In this document: positions 18,060 to 27,274 of the stretch, piece after piece
Numbering within the stretch: position 1 is the first letter of the stretch
How the letters are laid out: every line of letters begins with the position of its first letter
DNA from: Peteryoungia algae
Lineage (GTDB): Bacteria > Pseudomonadota > Alphaproteobacteria > Rhizobiales > Rhizobiaceae
DNA length: 64,000 bases
Reading direction: 5' to 3'
Assembly (NCBI RefSeq): GCF_030369675.1
Contig: NZ_CP128477.1
Coordinates: forward strand, 4,234,501 to 4,298,500
Translations under genes and position numbers: made by a program
The notes under the pieces: model-generated
Database searches by the model: none
Told to the model about the DNA's origin: nothing
Seen by the model: only the letters and a program-made list of their open reading frames with translations

Positions 18060-18509
18060 TCAGTTCAGGCGAAGGTCGAAACCGGCCAGCGCCGGAGCTG
18101 GCTTTTCGTCCTGGGGCACCTCGACCGCAGCGGTGGTTGCCGCATGGTCGATCTCGTTGATTGCAGGCGAAGCGCCCGCGACGATGGTCGCACCGTCGGT
18201 CGCCCAGCCGGCAGCGGAGGTGTAGACCACCACGGGTGAACCACCGAGCCAGCTTTCGACCCGCTTCAGCCTCTTCTCGCCATTGATATCGACCACTTCG
18301 GCCGTCTGGCTGCCGGAGGGAACGGTCGGCACCTGATAGTGCGACTTGGATGCCTTCGTGGCCGGTGCCGGGCAATGGGCACAGTCGATCGTGAGAACAC
18401 TCGGCTGGGTCGTCGCGATCCCGGTGACCGTCGAGATCGATCCTGCCATGGCCGGCATGGCGAACATGGAAGTGGCAATGATCATGGCTGTCGAAACGAT
18501 ACGGCGCAT
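18060..18509 (-). CDS. Secreted HPE1-like protein
   Basis: 149 residues: a signal peptide (about residues 1-22, ending AMA), then a short mature protein with DCAHCPAP (a C-x2-C pair), KSHYQVPTVPSGSQTAEV, and KRVESWLGGSPVVVYTS. From memory this matches the family named plant virulence effector HPE1-like, first noted in Candidatus Liberibacter but common in free-living rhizobia, where no effector role is shown. The ATG at 18509 is preceded by GGGGA; an upstream TTG/ATG extension (18545) would bury the signal peptide. Stands alone between a chemoreceptor and purD. Function unknown. Confidence 0.65.
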   Translation of the reverse strand: MRRIVSTAMIIATSMFAMPAMAGSISTVTGIATTQPSVLTIDCAHCPAPATKASKSHYQVPTVPSGSQTAEVVDINGEKRLKRVESWLGGSPVVVYTSAAGWATDGATIVAGASPAINEIDHAATTAAVEVPQDEKPAPALAGFDLRLN

Positions 18510-18633
18510 TACGTTTTCCCCGATTGTTGGGATGAACGTTAGCAAGCGTTTCTTTCGATCCGGTCAGGAGCTTTGGTAAAATTTGAACGAATGGACCGAT
18601 TTCCAGTCAAAAAGCGAGCCGCCGGTCGAGAAT

Positions 18634-19905
18634 TCAGGCCTTTTCGCGGGCAATTGCCTGCCAGCCGATGTCGCGGCGGCAAAAACCGTTGTCCCACTGG
18701 ACCGCATCGACGAGGCGGTAGGCGACAGCCTGAGCCTCCGCCACCGTCGCGCCACGCGCCGTCGCATTGAGGACACGGCCACCGGTCGCCACAAGCTGGC
18801 CGTCCTTCAGCGCCGTTCCCGCATGAAAAACCTTGGCGCCCTGGCCGGCTTCCGGCAGGGTTGCGATCGGCGTCGCCTTCTCATACGAAGCCGGATAGCC
18901 CTTGGAGGCCAGCACCACGGTCAGCGCCGGATCCTCGCTCCACTCGGCTGACACCTGCTCGAGCGTGCCGGTGGCAGAGGCGTAGAGGATCGGCAAAAGA
19001 TCGCTCTTCAGCCGCATCATCAGCACCTGGCACTCCGGATCGCCGAAGCGGACATTGTATTCGATCAGTTCCGGGCCCTTGGCCGTGATCATCAGCCCGG
19101 CAAAGAAGACGCCCTGGAAGGGATGTCCCATCTCCGCCATGCCACGCATCGTCGGCTCGATGATCTCCTTCATCGTCCGCTCGACCATGTCAGGCGTCAT
19201 GACCGGTGCTGGCGAATAGGCGCCCATGCCGCCGGTGTTTGGCCCGGTATCGCCGTCGCCCACACGCTTGTGGTCCTGCGCGGTCGCAAGAGCCAGAAGC
19301 GATTTGCCGTCGGACAGGCAAAAGAAGCTCGCCTCCTCGCCGTCGAGATAAGCCTCGACCACGACTTCCGCACCGGCAGCCCCAAAGGCGCCCTCGAAGC
19401 AGTCGTCGATGGCGGCAAGCGCCTCCTCCAGCGTCATGGCGACGGTCACACCCTTGCCGGCAGCAAGACCATCGGCCTTGATGACGATCGGGGCGCCCTG
19501 TTCGCGCACATAGGCCTTGGCCTTGGGCGCATTGTTGAAGCGCTGATAGGCGCCGGTCGGAATGTTGAAGCGGGCACAGACATCCTTGGTGAAGCCCTTG
19601 GAGCCCTCGAGCTGGGCTGCGGCCGCAGACGGTCCGAAGACGGCGATGCCCGCGTCCAGCAGACGGTCGGCAATGCCAGCCACAAGCGGTGCTTCAGGCC
19701 CGACGACAACGAAGTCGATGTCCTTGTCCTTGCAGAAGGCAACGACGGCTGCATTGTCATCCGTATCGAGAGCGACCAGCTCCGCCTCTTCGGCGATCCC
19801 CGGATTGCCGGGGGCAGCATAAAGCTTGGTGAGCGCCGGAGATTGCGCGATCTTCCAGGCCAGCGCATGTTCGCGTCCACCCGACCCGATCAACAAAACC
19901 TTCAT
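18634..19905 (-). CDS. purD: Phosphoribosylamine-glycine ligase (GARS)
   Basis: 423 residues, standard length. Second committed step of purine synthesis: ATP-dependent joining of glycine to 5-phosphoribosylamine. N-domain [18 protein letters not shown], then [21 protein letters not shown]-grasp residues about 105-310 with [14 protein letters not shown] and [28 protein letters not shown] and the metal-binding region [14 protein letters not shown]. The start at 19905 is the conserved one; an upstream in-frame ATG (19926) adds seven atypical residues. Divergent from tex. Confidence 0.96.
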   Translation of the reverse strand: MKVLLIGSGGREHALAWKIAQSPALTKLYAAPGNPGIAEEAELVALDTDDNAAVVAFCKDKDIDFVVVGPEAPLVAGIADRLLDAGIAVFGPSAAAAQLEGSKGFTKDVCARFNIPTGAYQRFNNAPKAKAYVREQGAPIVIKADGLAAGKGVTVAMTLEEALAAIDDCFEGAFGAAGAEVVVEAYLDGEEASFFCLSDGKSLLALATAQDHKRVGDGDTGPNTGGMGAYSPAPVMTPDMVERTMKEIIEPTMRGMAEMGHPFQGVFFAGLMITAKGPELIEYNVRFGDPECQVLMMRLKSDLLPILYASATGTLEQVSAEWSEDPALTVVLASKGYPASYEKATPIATLPEAGQGAKVFHAGTALKDGQLVATGGRVLNATARGATVAEAQAVAYRLVDAVQWDNGFCRRDIGWQAIAREKA

Positions 19906-20181
19906 CACCAGCCTCCAGTGCCACAAGGGAATGCCCGGCGGTTAAGGGGGAAGGGGGAAAAGGTCAAGCCGAATTGACCTCGGATGGCCCTGCTTTCCTG
20001 TGAAGTGGGCCGCAGGCCCGTTGCCTTGCCGCATTCCCCCGCTATGGTCCGCCTCCATCAGGCAGGTTCCGCAAAAGTCTCCCACGGTTTTGCGATGAGA
20101 ACCCGCGACAGAACAGAGATGCTAAGCGTATGAATCGTTGGCTTGCCAGCGAATGTCTGCTCAGCACAAGACGGATGACCC

Positions 20182-22500
20182 ATGGCCGACGACATCAGAT
20201 CCATTGCCGCCCTCATCGCCAACGAAATCAAAGCGAGGCCTGACCAGGTGATTTCAGCCGTCGGCCTGCTCGATGAAGGCGCAACTGTGCCCTTCATCGC
20301 CCGCTACCGCAAGGAAGTGACCGGCGGCCTCGATGATACCCAGCTGCGCAATCTGGCTGAACGGCTGATCTACCTGCGCGAGCTTGCCGCCCGCCGCAAG
20401 TCGATCTTCGAAAGCATCGACGGCCAGGGCAAGATGACCGACGATCTCGCCCGCAAGATCGCGGCCGTCACCACCAAGGCCGAACTCGAAGACCTCTATC
20501 TGCCCTACAAGCCCAAGCGCCGCACCCGCGCCGAAATCGCCCGCGAAAAGGGGCTTCAACCGCTCGCCGATGCGATCCTCGCCGACCGCACATGCGATCC
20601 GCACAAGCTGGCCGAGGCCTATATCACTGCCGAAGTCGCCGATGTGAAGGCAGCCCTTGAGGGCGCACGCGACATCGTCGCCGAACAGATCTCCGAAAAC
20701 GCCGATCTCATCGGCCGGCTGCGCAACGACATGAAGGATCGCGCGATCCTCTATTCCAAGCTCGTCGACGGCAAGGCCGAGGCCGGCGCCAAGTTCTCGG
20801 ACTATTTCGACCATTTCGAACGCTGGGCAACCGTACCTGGCCACCGGGCGCTCGCCATGCTGCGCGGCTGGAACGAGGAGTTTCTCTCGCTCTCGATCGA
20901 GGTCGATCGTGACGATACATCCCCGATCAAGACCAGCCAGCGCATGATCGCTGCCGCCTACCAGGTCGCGGGCAAGGGCCCCGCCGACCAATGGCTGCTG
21001 GACGTCGCCGGCTGGACCTGGCGGGTGAAGCTTTCCGTGTCGCTCTCGCTCGACCTGATGCGCGATTTGCGCGAGCGCGCCGAGGAAGAGGCGATCCACG
21101 TCTTTGCCCGCAATCTCAAGGACCTGTTGCTGGCGGCTCCCGCCGGCTCCCGTGCCACCATGGGCCTGGATCCGGGCATCCGCACGGGCGTCAAGGTCGC
21201 CATCGTCGATGGCACGGGCAAGGTGCTGGAAACGACGACAGTGTACCCTTTCCCGCCGAAGAACGACATCAGGGGCACCCAGGCCGAACTCGCCTCGCTG
21301 ATCCGCAAGCACAACATCGAACTGATCTCGATCGGCAACGGCACCGGCAGCCGCGAGACGGAAAAGCTGGTGGCTGACATGCTGGCGCAATTTCCGTCGA
21401 CCGCGCCGAAACCCACCAAGGTCATCGTCTCTGAAGCCGGCGCCTCGGTCTATTCGGCGTCGGAAACGGCCGCCAAGGAGTTCCCCAATCTCGACGTCTC
21501 GCTGCGCGGCGCGGTCTCCATTGCCCGCCGCCTGCAGGATCCGCTCGCCGAACTCGTCAAGATCGAGCCGAAGTCGATTGGCGTCGGCCAGTATCAGCAT
21601 GATGTCGATCAGGGCCGCCTCGGCCGCTCGCTCGATGCCGTCGTCGAAGATGCGGTGAATGCCGTTGGCGTTGACGTGAATACGGCCTCTGCCCCGCTTC
21701 TTGCTCGCGTCTCCGGTCTTGGCAAGACGACGGCCGAGGCCATCGTCGCCCATCGCGATGAGACGGGGCCTTTCGGCAGCCGCAAGGACCTCTTGAAAGT
21801 GCCGCGCCTCGGCGCCCGAACCTTCGAGCAATGCGCCGGCTTCCTGCGCATCCCCAATGGCAAGGAGCCGCTCGACGCCTCCTCGGTCCACCCGGAAGCC
21901 TACGGCGTGGCGAAGAAGATCGTCGCCGCCTGCGGCCGCGACCTGCGCTCGCTGATGGGCGACAGCGCGACGCTGAAAAGCCTCGACCCGAAGCGCTTCA
22001 TCGACGAGCAGTTCGGTCTCCCGACGGTGAAGGACATTCTCGCGGAACTGGAAAAGCCCGGCCGCGACCCGCGCCCGAGCTTCAAGACCGCGACCTTTGC
22101 CGAAGGTGTGGACGAGATCACCGACCTCAAGATCGGCATGACGCTCGAAGGCACCGTCACCAATGTCGCCGCCTTCGGCGCCTTCGTCGATATCGGCGTG
22201 CATCAGGATGGTCTTGTCCACGTCTCCCAGCTCGCCGATCGTTTCGTCAAGGATCCGCATGACGTGGTGAAGGCTGGCGATGTCGTGAAGGTCCGCGTCG
22301 TGGAAGTCGACGTGAAGCGCAAGCGCATCGCGCTCACCATGCGAAAAGATGGTGGCGAGGCTCAAGCGCCATCGATGCGCGGTGACGCGCGTGGAAACGC
22401 AAACGCCATGAAGCACGCGAACGCCCGCCCGACGAAGCCGGAGCAGCCCGCAATCGGCGGTCTGGGTGCTGCACTCGCGGAAGCGATGCGCAAGAAATAA
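20182..22500 (+). CDS. tex: Tex family RNA-binding transcription accessory protein
   Basis: 772 residues. Order: N-terminal helical Tex region with [17 protein letters not shown], YqgF-like RNase H fold at about 325-450 ([33 protein letters not shown]), tandem helix-hairpin-helix region about 490-560 ([39 protein letters not shown]), and an S1 RNA-binding domain about 645-715 ([29 protein letters not shown]). The C-terminal tail is basic and Asn/Ala-rich. Tex-type proteins act in transcription and RNA handling. ATG 20182 begins MADDIRSIA. Confidence 0.95.
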   Translation: MADDIRSIAALIANEIKARPDQVISAVGLLDEGATVPFIARYRKEVTGGLDDTQLRNLAERLIYLRELAARRKSIFESIDGQGKMTDDLARKIAAVTTKAELEDLYLPYKPKRRTRAEIAREKGLQPLADAILADRTCDPHKLAEAYITAEVADVKAALEGARDIVAEQISENADLIGRLRNDMKDRAILYSKLVDGKAEAGAKFSDYFDHFERWATVPGHRALAMLRGWNEEFLSLSIEVDRDDTSPIKTSQRMIAAAYQVAGKGPADQWLLDVAGWTWRVKLSVSLSLDLMRDLRERAEEEAIHVFARNLKDLLLAAPAGSRATMGLDPGIRTGVKVAIVDGTGKVLETTTVYPFPPKNDIRGTQAELASLIRKHNIELISIGNGTGSRETEKLVADMLAQFPSTAPKPTKVIVSEAGASVYSASETAAKEFPNLDVSLRGAVSIARRLQDPLAELVKIEPKSIGVGQYQHDVDQGRLGRSLDAVVEDAVNAVGVDVNTASAPLLARVSGLGKTTAEAIVAHRDETGPFGSRKDLLKVPRLGARTFEQCAGFLRIPNGKEPLDASSVHPEAYGVAKKIVAACGRDLRSLMGDSATLKSLDPKRFIDEQFGLPTVKDILAELEKPGRDPRPSFKTATFAEGVDEITDLKIGMTLEGTVTNVAAFGAFVDIGVHQDGLVHVSQLADRFVKDPHDVVKAGDVVKVRVVEVDVKRKRIALTMRKDGGEAQAPSMRGDARGNANAMKHANARPTKPEQPAIGGLGAALAEAMRKK

Positions 22501-22515
22501 CGCCCAAATAGAAAC

Positions 22516-22540
22516 AGGCCGGAGCTCATCACTCCGGCCT
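22516..22540 (+). terminator. Hairpin after tex
   Basis: 9-bp stem AGGCCGGAG (22516-22524) and CTCCGGCCT (22532-22540), seven-base loop, without a T-run. It lies between convergent tex and dksA-like genes. Confidence 0.5.
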
Positions 22541-22565
22541 GCCCATCGCCCCCGAAAAGCGCCTC

Positions 22566-22907
22566 TCAATGGGAGGCTGCGCAGTCCTTGCAAAATGGCG
22601 TATGCGGGACCGCATTCAGTCTTTCGATCGAAATCGGCTCATCGCATGTGACGCACTGACCATAACGCCCCTTGGCGATCCGGTCCAGAGCGGCATCGAT
22701 CGCCCGCAATTCCTCCTCGCCCACCTGGCCGAATTCTTCCAGCACTTCGTCGTTCTCAGCCTCGGTCGCGCGCTCGGCGCTATCGGCACTTTTCAGCGTG
22801 CCAAGGTCCGTGTCGATCTTCTCCAGACGCCGCTCGATCTCGGCCTTGCGCGCGAGCAGGACGCGTTCGAAATGGGCGGTGTCCATGGGTTGTGTGGGGT
22901 TCTGCAT
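22566..22907 (-). CDS. DksA/TraR-family zinc-finger protein
   Basis: 113 residues. Coiled-coil N-terminal half (HFERVLLARKAEIERRLEK to EELRAIDAALDRIAKGRYG) followed by a C-terminal zinc finger with CVTCDEP and FCKDC, i.e. C-x2-C-x17-C-x2-C. Such proteins bind RNA polymerase in the secondary channel or resemble those that do; it is shorter than DksA itself (about 150). An AGGTGA ribosome-binding site overlaps the stop region of the preceding uspA gene, and only four bases separate the two, so they form an operon probably driven by the FNR/FixK site upstream of uspA. Confidence 0.88.
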   Translation of the reverse strand: MQNPTQPMDTAHFERVLLARKAEIERRLEKIDTDLGTLKSADSAERATEAENDEVLEEFGQVGEEELRAIDAALDRIAKGRYGQCVTCDEPISIERLNAVPHTPFCKDCAASH

Positions 22908-22911
22908 GATC

Positions 22912-23322
22912 TCACCTGTCGACCAGGACGGAAATCTTCGAATGGCGCACCACGCGGTCGGCCGTGGCGCCGATGAAGTAGTTGGAAAAATCGGGCACAT
23001 GCGAGCCAACGATGATCAGGTCCGCCTTGTGCTCCTCGGCTGTGGCCAGGATCTCGCGGGCCGGCGCACCGGAGCGGATCTCGATTTGTGCCGTCACTTC
23101 GGTCTTCTTCTTGAGTTCGACCAGCTTTGCTTTGGCATCATTGATCGCGCCTTCGATCAGATCGACGGGAACGTCGATGGCGAGATAGCCCGGAATGTCC
23201 TCGATGATGGTCAGCAGCACAATCTCACCGCCTGTATCCAGCAGGGACTTGGCCTTGGCCAGGATCCGCTCCCCGATGTCGATGGCAGCCGGATCGACCG
23301 GAACGATGATCTTTTTGTACAT
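22912..23322 (-). CDS. Universal stress protein UspA family
   Basis: 136 residues. Usp fold: KKIIVPVDPAAIDIGERIL at the N-terminus and ADLIIVGSHVPDFSNYF followed by IGATADRVVRHSKISVLVD at the C-terminus; the nucleotide-binding glycine loop is only partly kept. The start MYKK at 23322 is preceded by a strong AAAGGAGA site; upstream in-frame codons are not plausible. First gene of an operon with the DksA-like gene. A perfect TTGAT-N4-ATCAA site lies 73 bases upstream, pointing to induction under oxygen limitation. Confidence 0.93.
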   Translation of the reverse strand: MYKKIIVPVDPAAIDIGERILAKAKSLLDTGGEIVLLTIIEDIPGYLAIDVPVDLIEGAINDAKAKLVELKKKTEVTAQIEIRSGAPAREILATAEEHKADLIIVGSHVPDFSNYFIGATADRVVRHSKISVLVDR

Positions 23323-23394
23323 CTTGCTCTCCTTTGTCACCCAAGGGTGCTTCCTCTTGTGAGCAGAGAATGCGTCTCGGCGGCGGAATGCGCA

Positions 23395-23408
23395 TTGATC
23401 AAGATCAA
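23395..23408. promoter_or_regulatory. FNR/FixK-type binding site upstream of uspA
   Basis: TTGATCAAGATCAA is an exact match to the consensus TTGAT-N4-ATCAA used by FnrN, FixK and Anr in alphaproteobacteria. Its centre lies about 79 bases before the uspA start codon, a spacing that would fit activation from -41.5 with a leader of about 38 bases. The site is palindromic and could also serve the plus-strand VOC gene, whose start is 125 bases away. Confidence 0.85.
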
Positions 23409-23532
23409 CTTTGAGATGCGATCCATCGTCAAGCTTTATCGAACGATCCATCGCCTGAATGCTGTCTTTTGTGAACGACAAAGGTGCGCCATATCATGTG
23501 CATGCGCCACACAGGCAGAAGGAGAATATCCG

Positions 23533-24414
23533 TTGTCCGCAGGAACCAGTAAATCCGAATCTTTTGCCTTGAGCCGTCCCGTCCATGTCGGGCGCGCCCA
23601 TCTCGTCGTTCGCGATCTTGAAACCATGGCGCGTTTCTACAGTGAGGCGCTGGGCCTCAAGCCTCTTGAGCAGAGCGCCAGTGGTATCGAGCTCGGAGCA
23701 GGCGAGCGCCATCTGTTGACGCTCACGACACGCAGTGATGCAGCTCGCGCACCGCGGAATGCGGCGGGCCTCTTTCACAATGCCTTCCTCATGCCGGATC
23801 GAGCCGAACTCGCTCATTGGGTCGCCCATGCGGCGCATCTCGGCCTCCAATTCGATGGAGCGAGCGACCACCTGGTCAGTGAGGCGATCTACCTGTCCGA
23901 CCCTGAGGGCAACGGCATCGAGGTCTATCGCGACCGCAGCCCTGACGAATGGACCTACCACGCCGATGGTACCGTCGAGATGGACACGCGCCGCCTCGAC
24001 CTGCAGGCACTGTACGACAGCGCCACGAAGACGCCTTGGGCCGGCATGTCACCCGAGGCTGCCCTCGGCCATATCCACCTGCAGGTCGGTAATATGCCCG
24101 AGGCGGACCGTTTTTACGAGGGTGTGCTCGGCCTGAAAAAGATGGCGAGCTATCCGGGTGCCAGTTTCTTTTCCTCCGGAAGCTATCACCACCATGTCGC
24201 CGCCAACGTCTGGAACAGCCGCAATGCGCCGGCCCGCACTGGCGCTATGACGGGTCTGCAGGCCTATTCGCTCGCCTTCAACGATCGTGAGACCCTCGAC
24301 AAGGTCCTGACAACGCTCGAAGGTCTTGAGATCGTGGTCGAACGGAGCGCCGAAGGCTATCGCCTGACCGATCCCTGGGGCATCGGCATTACCCTGGTGG
24401 CCAGCGAGGTCTGA
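23533..24414 (+). CDS. Two-domain VOC (glyoxalase/extradiol dioxygenase) family protein
   Basis: 293 residues with two VOC modules: residues about 12-125 (VGRAHLVVRDLETMARFYSEALGLKPLE to EGNGIEVYRD) and about 165-290 (LGHIHLQVGNMPEADRFYEGVLGL to DPWGIGITL). This is the layout of CatE-like catechol 2,3-dioxygenases of Bacillus type. Metal ligands are plausible at His16 of the first and His167 and the late Glu/His positions of the second module, but the substrate is not predictable. The start is TTG 23533, set by a perfect AGAAGGAG ribosome-binding site nine bases upstream; the open frame continues far upstream only by chance. Confidence 0.82.
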   Translation: MSAGTSKSESFALSRPVHVGRAHLVVRDLETMARFYSEALGLKPLEQSASGIELGAGERHLLTLTTRSDAARAPRNAAGLFHNAFLMPDRAELAHWVAHAAHLGLQFDGASDHLVSEAIYLSDPEGNGIEVYRDRSPDEWTYHADGTVEMDTRRLDLQALYDSATKTPWAGMSPEAALGHIHLQVGNMPEADRFYEGVLGLKKMASYPGASFFSSGSYHHHVAANVWNSRNAPARTGAMTGLQAYSLAFNDRETLDKVLTTLEGLEIVVERSAEGYRLTDPWGIGITLVASEV

Positions 24415-24514
24415 TCCTGAGGGGGGGCGGCTGCACCCCCTTGTACGCTGTTTCCCCGGTGGAACGGAAACTGTTCCCGAGCGTTGAGAGGCATCTCGAA
24501 GGGGGAACAACGCC

Positions 24515-24565
24515 ATGATGAAGTCACACCGGCCCTGCAGGCCAGCATCGGAGAGATGCCGGTGA
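24515..24565 (+). CDS. Possible 16-codon leader peptide ahead of the AI-2E transporter
   Basis: ATG-ATG at 24515 is preceded by a strong purine-rich site (GAAGGGGGAA) and encodes MMKSHRPCRPASERCR. Its TGA stop overlaps the probable GTG start of the transporter (GTGA at 24562-24565), a classic layout for translational coupling. It could also be the original N-terminus of the transporter broken by a frameshift. Short and unproven. Confidence 0.35.
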   Translation: MMKSHRPCRPASERCR

Positions 24566-25638
24566 ACATCGAGATCGCTGATCGTCATAAGTCGCTTGGC
24601 AAGGTCCGTTTCCAGAAGACGGGCCTCGACTATGCCGTGTCCTGGAGCGTCATTGGCCTGTTTGGGATCTTCACGCTGGTCGCGCTGCATCTCGCCTCAT
24701 TCGTGCTCATTCCGCTGACAATGGCAATCGTTGTCGGTCTCATTCTCGGGCTCGCCGCCGACCGCCTCGGCAGACTTGGTTCGCCACCGATGCTGACCGC
24801 CATCATCCTCTCCAGTCTTTTCATGGTCATCCTCGGGTTTCTCGTCAGCATAATCTGGTCGCCGATCAGCATGCTCATCGAAACCGGCCCTGACATGGTC
24901 AATCGGGCCATCGAATACCTGCAGCAGGTCTCTTGGCTTAAGGAGCCCATGCGGGTGCTTTCGCGCGGCCCCGATTCGACGGAAGCCGTGCTGGAAAACT
25001 CCGGCGCCATTCTGTCCACCGTGGCGACGGGCGTGACGCCGGCGCTGATCCAGATCTTCATCTTCATCGCCAGCCTTCTCCTGTTTCTGTCCTCGCGCGT
25101 GGGGCTGCGCCGTGCGCTCATCCGCACGTTTTCCCACCGCGATCGCCGCCTGAAGGCCATCCGTATGCTGAACGAAGTCGAAGAAGCGCTGGGCTACTAC
25201 TTCGCAACTGCCGTCATCGTCTATGGCTTGTTCGGCGTGGTTGCCGGCCTCGTCGCCTGGGTCGGTGGTCTGGGTAATCCGGCGCTCTGGGGCGTGGCCG
25301 CCTTCCTCCTGAGCTTCATCCCCTTCCTCGGCATTGCCATGGTGACCGCCGCCATGGCCGTCAGTGGTCTCTTGGTGCACGATACGCTGCTGATGGGCCT
25401 GTTGCCCGCACTGGTTTTCTTCACGCTCAACGGGCTTATGGAAAACCTCCTCATACCGGCCGTGATGGGCAAGCGTCTGGAAATGAACGCTTTCATGCTC
25501 TTCATCGCGATTGTTTTCTGGACCTGGCTCTGGGGCGCCGTCGGCGCGATGCTCGCCGTTCCGCTCACCCTCATCTGTATGACGGTCTATGCCGGATTGA
25601 TGCCCCCGGCGAAGAGGCAGCCGAACCTGCCGGGCTGA
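24562..25638 (+). CDS. AI-2E family transporter (permease)
   Basis: 358 residues with about eight membrane helices: LFGIFTLVALHLASFVLIPLT, MAIVVGLILGLAA, AIILSSLFMVILGFLVSII early, then ALIQIFIFIASLLLFL, FATAVIVYGLFGVVAGLV, LWGVAAFLLSFIPFLG and the late FMLFIAIVFWTWLWGAVGA segment with the family feature GAMLAVPLTLI. Family members (PerM, TqsA, YdbI-like) move small molecules or ions, and the autoinducer link is not general. Start candidates are GTG 24562 (GGAGAG six bases upstream, chosen), ATG 24556 and TTG 24484. Confidence 0.85.
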   Translation: MNIEIADRHKSLGKVRFQKTGLDYAVSWSVIGLFGIFTLVALHLASFVLIPLTMAIVVGLILGLAADRLGRLGSPPMLTAIILSSLFMVILGFLVSIIWSPISMLIETGPDMVNRAIEYLQQVSWLKEPMRVLSRGPDSTEAVLENSGAILSTVATGVTPALIQIFIFIASLLLFLSSRVGLRRALIRTFSHRDRRLKAIRMLNEVEEALGYYFATAVIVYGLFGVVAGLVAWVGGLGNPALWGVAAFLLSFIPFLGIAMVTAAMAVSGLLVHDTLLMGLLPALVFFTLNGLMENLLIPAVMGKRLEMNAFMLFIAIVFWTWLWGAVGAMLAVPLTLICMTVYAGLMPPAKRQPNLPG

Positions 25639-25701
25639 GTGTCATCCGGTCGTCATGGGCCATCCGTATGGCTCCGCTCCAAACAATGAGCGGTGCAACC
25701 C

Positions 25702-26577
25702 ATGACGACTGACACTCCCCGCCTGAGGCTTGGCATCATTGCCGATCCCCAATATGCCGACCTCGATCCGAACAGCCGGTTGAACCGCCATTTTCGCCAC
25801 TCGCTGGCCAAGCTGCGCGAGGCGGTCACCCGTTTCAATGCACAGGACTTGGATGCCGTGGTGGTGCTGGGCGATCTCATCGATCGTGATTGGGAAAGCC
25901 TGGCGCCGGTCCTCGAAATCCTCGACACGCTCGACGCACCGCGCATCCTCTTGCCGGGCAATCACGATTTTCTGGTCGAGCCTGACCGCCTGGCCGAGGT
26001 CCATGCCGCGCTTGGCATGCCGGCGCCCTATCACGAGGTCAGGCTCAAAGGTCTGCGCCTGCTCGTCACCGACGGCAACGAGATCTCCTTGTTTGCGCCG
26101 CCCGTGGGGGACAGGAAACGTTTGGAGGCCGAGCAGCGTCTGGCGGCGATGAAGGCCAGGGACATGGCGAACGCCAACACCTGGAACGCCGGAATTTCCG
26201 ACCTGCAGGCAGGCTGGATCGCCGAGCGGCTTGCAGCGGCGGAGCAAGCCGGAGAAAGAGTGATCCTGCTCGGGCACTATCCGATCTACCCGCCGACAGA
26301 TCATGTCCTGTGGGGAGCCGAGGACCTGACGGATATGGTCACGGCGTCTCCTGCGGCGATCGCTTATCTGTGCGGTCACGATCACCGCGGCAATTGTGCC
26401 GAACGTGACGATGTCCACTTCATCAACTTCTGCGGCATGGTAGACACGGAACACGACAATGCCTTTGCGATCCTGTCACTTTTCGACGATCGCATCGAGA
26501 TTGAAGGCCATGGTCGGGAACCCAGCCGGCGCCTTCCTCTGGCACCAGCGAAGGCCTTGAAAAACCATCATTCCTGA
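25702..26577 (+). CDS. Calcineurin-like metallophosphoesterase (ADP-ribose/CDP-alcohol diphosphatase type)
   Basis: 291 residues. Two-metal phosphoesterase motifs in order: GIIADPQYAD (D-x-Q in place of D-x-H), VVLGDLIDRD, LLPGNHDF, ILLGHYPIYPP and YLCGHDHRG. The DPQYAD variant of motif I is the hallmark of the manganese-dependent ADP-ribose/CDP-alcohol diphosphatase group. No signal peptide, so cytosolic. ATG 25702 is chosen over GTG 25693; the next gene on the same strand is the cytochrome c' gene, 164 bases downstream and unlikely to be functionally linked. Confidence 0.85.
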   Translation: MTTDTPRLRLGIIADPQYADLDPNSRLNRHFRHSLAKLREAVTRFNAQDLDAVVVLGDLIDRDWESLAPVLEILDTLDAPRILLPGNHDFLVEPDRLAEVHAALGMPAPYHEVRLKGLRLLVTDGNEISLFAPPVGDRKRLEAEQRLAAMKARDMANANTWNAGISDLQAGWIAERLAAAEQAGERVILLGHYPIYPPTDHVLWGAEDLTDMVTASPAAIAYLCGHDHRGNCAERDDVHFINFCGMVDTEHDNAFAILSLFDDRIEIEGHGREPSRRLPLAPAKALKNHHS

Positions 26578-26741
26578 CAGGCTGACAGTGCCCTGTCCGA
26601 AATTCGTCATGAATATCCGAAAGTTGCTCCGAGCGCCCGACATCACTCCTTTGTGACTTCATTCATATGTTGCAAGACGGCAAACATGCCTTGCCCGCTA
26701 ACGATTGCCGGCTCGCCGGCTGAACTCTTGGAGAAAATCGG

Positions 26742-27185
26742 ATGAAGTTGAAAGTCGTTCTGTCCGCCGTGACGGCAATCTGTCTTGGCGTGTCCGCAGC
26801 GATTGCTGCGGGCGAACCGCAGGTCGTCCGTCAGGACGAGATGAAAAAGGTCGGCGGCGCCATGGGTGTCCTCGGCGCCATCACCAAGGGAGAGAAGCCC
26901 TATGATGCGGCAGCCGTGACGGCTGCGCTCACGACGCTGGTCGAGGTCAGCAAGACCTTCCCGGATCATTTCCCCGCCGGCAGCGAAACCGGGATGGATT
27001 CCGAGGCCGCACCGGCGATCTGGCAGAACATGGACGACTTCAAGGCCAAGTCCGCCAAGCTCACCGCCGCTGCAGAGGCGCAGCTCGCGAGCCTCCCGGC
27101 CGACCAGGCAGCCGTTGGCGCTGCCATGAAGGCCATCAGCGGAACCTGTGGCGATTGCCACCAGACCTATCGTCTGAAGAAGTAG
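26742..27185 (+). CDS. Cytochrome c'
   Basis: 147 residues: a signal peptide (about 1-22, ending AIAA), a four-helix-bundle domain and the C-terminal heme site CGDCH (residues near 137-141) followed by QTYRLKK. C'-type cytochromes are periplasmic high-spin heme proteins that bind NO and CO and have been tied to NO tolerance. The ribosome-binding site is GGAG with an ATG 10 bases later. A diheme cytochrome c gene follows on the same strand. Confidence 0.9.
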   Translation: MKLKVVLSAVTAICLGVSAAIAAGEPQVVRQDEMKKVGGAMGVLGAITKGEKPYDAAAVTAALTTLVEVSKTFPDHFPAGSETGMDSEAAPAIWQNMDDFKAKSAKLTAAAEAQLASLPADQAAVGAAMKAISGTCGDCHQTYRLKK

Positions 27186-27204
27186 GATCTTGACGGCAGG
27201 CGAT

Positions 27205-27221
27205 CTCCGGCCGAGCCGGAG
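27205..27221 (+). other. Hairpin between the two cytochrome genes
   Basis: 7-bp stem CTCCGGC/GCCGGAG with a CGA loop, 20 bases after the cytochrome c' stop and without a T-run. It may stabilise the upstream mRNA or partly terminate it. Confidence 0.35.
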
Positions 27222-27274
27222 CGCTTGCCGCTTTGCGCCTTGCCGTGCGCGGCAGTGAGACGATGGAGACTGAG

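Noticed and set aside
20254..22593. 779-codon minus-strand open frame
   Set aside because: Antisense to tex, which is unmistakable on the plus strand; no ribosome-binding site or domain.
22672..23532. Upstream extension of the VOC protein frame
   Set aside because: Overlaps uspA and dksA-like genes on the other strand; the TTG start at 23533 has a perfect ribosome-binding site and the family begins there.
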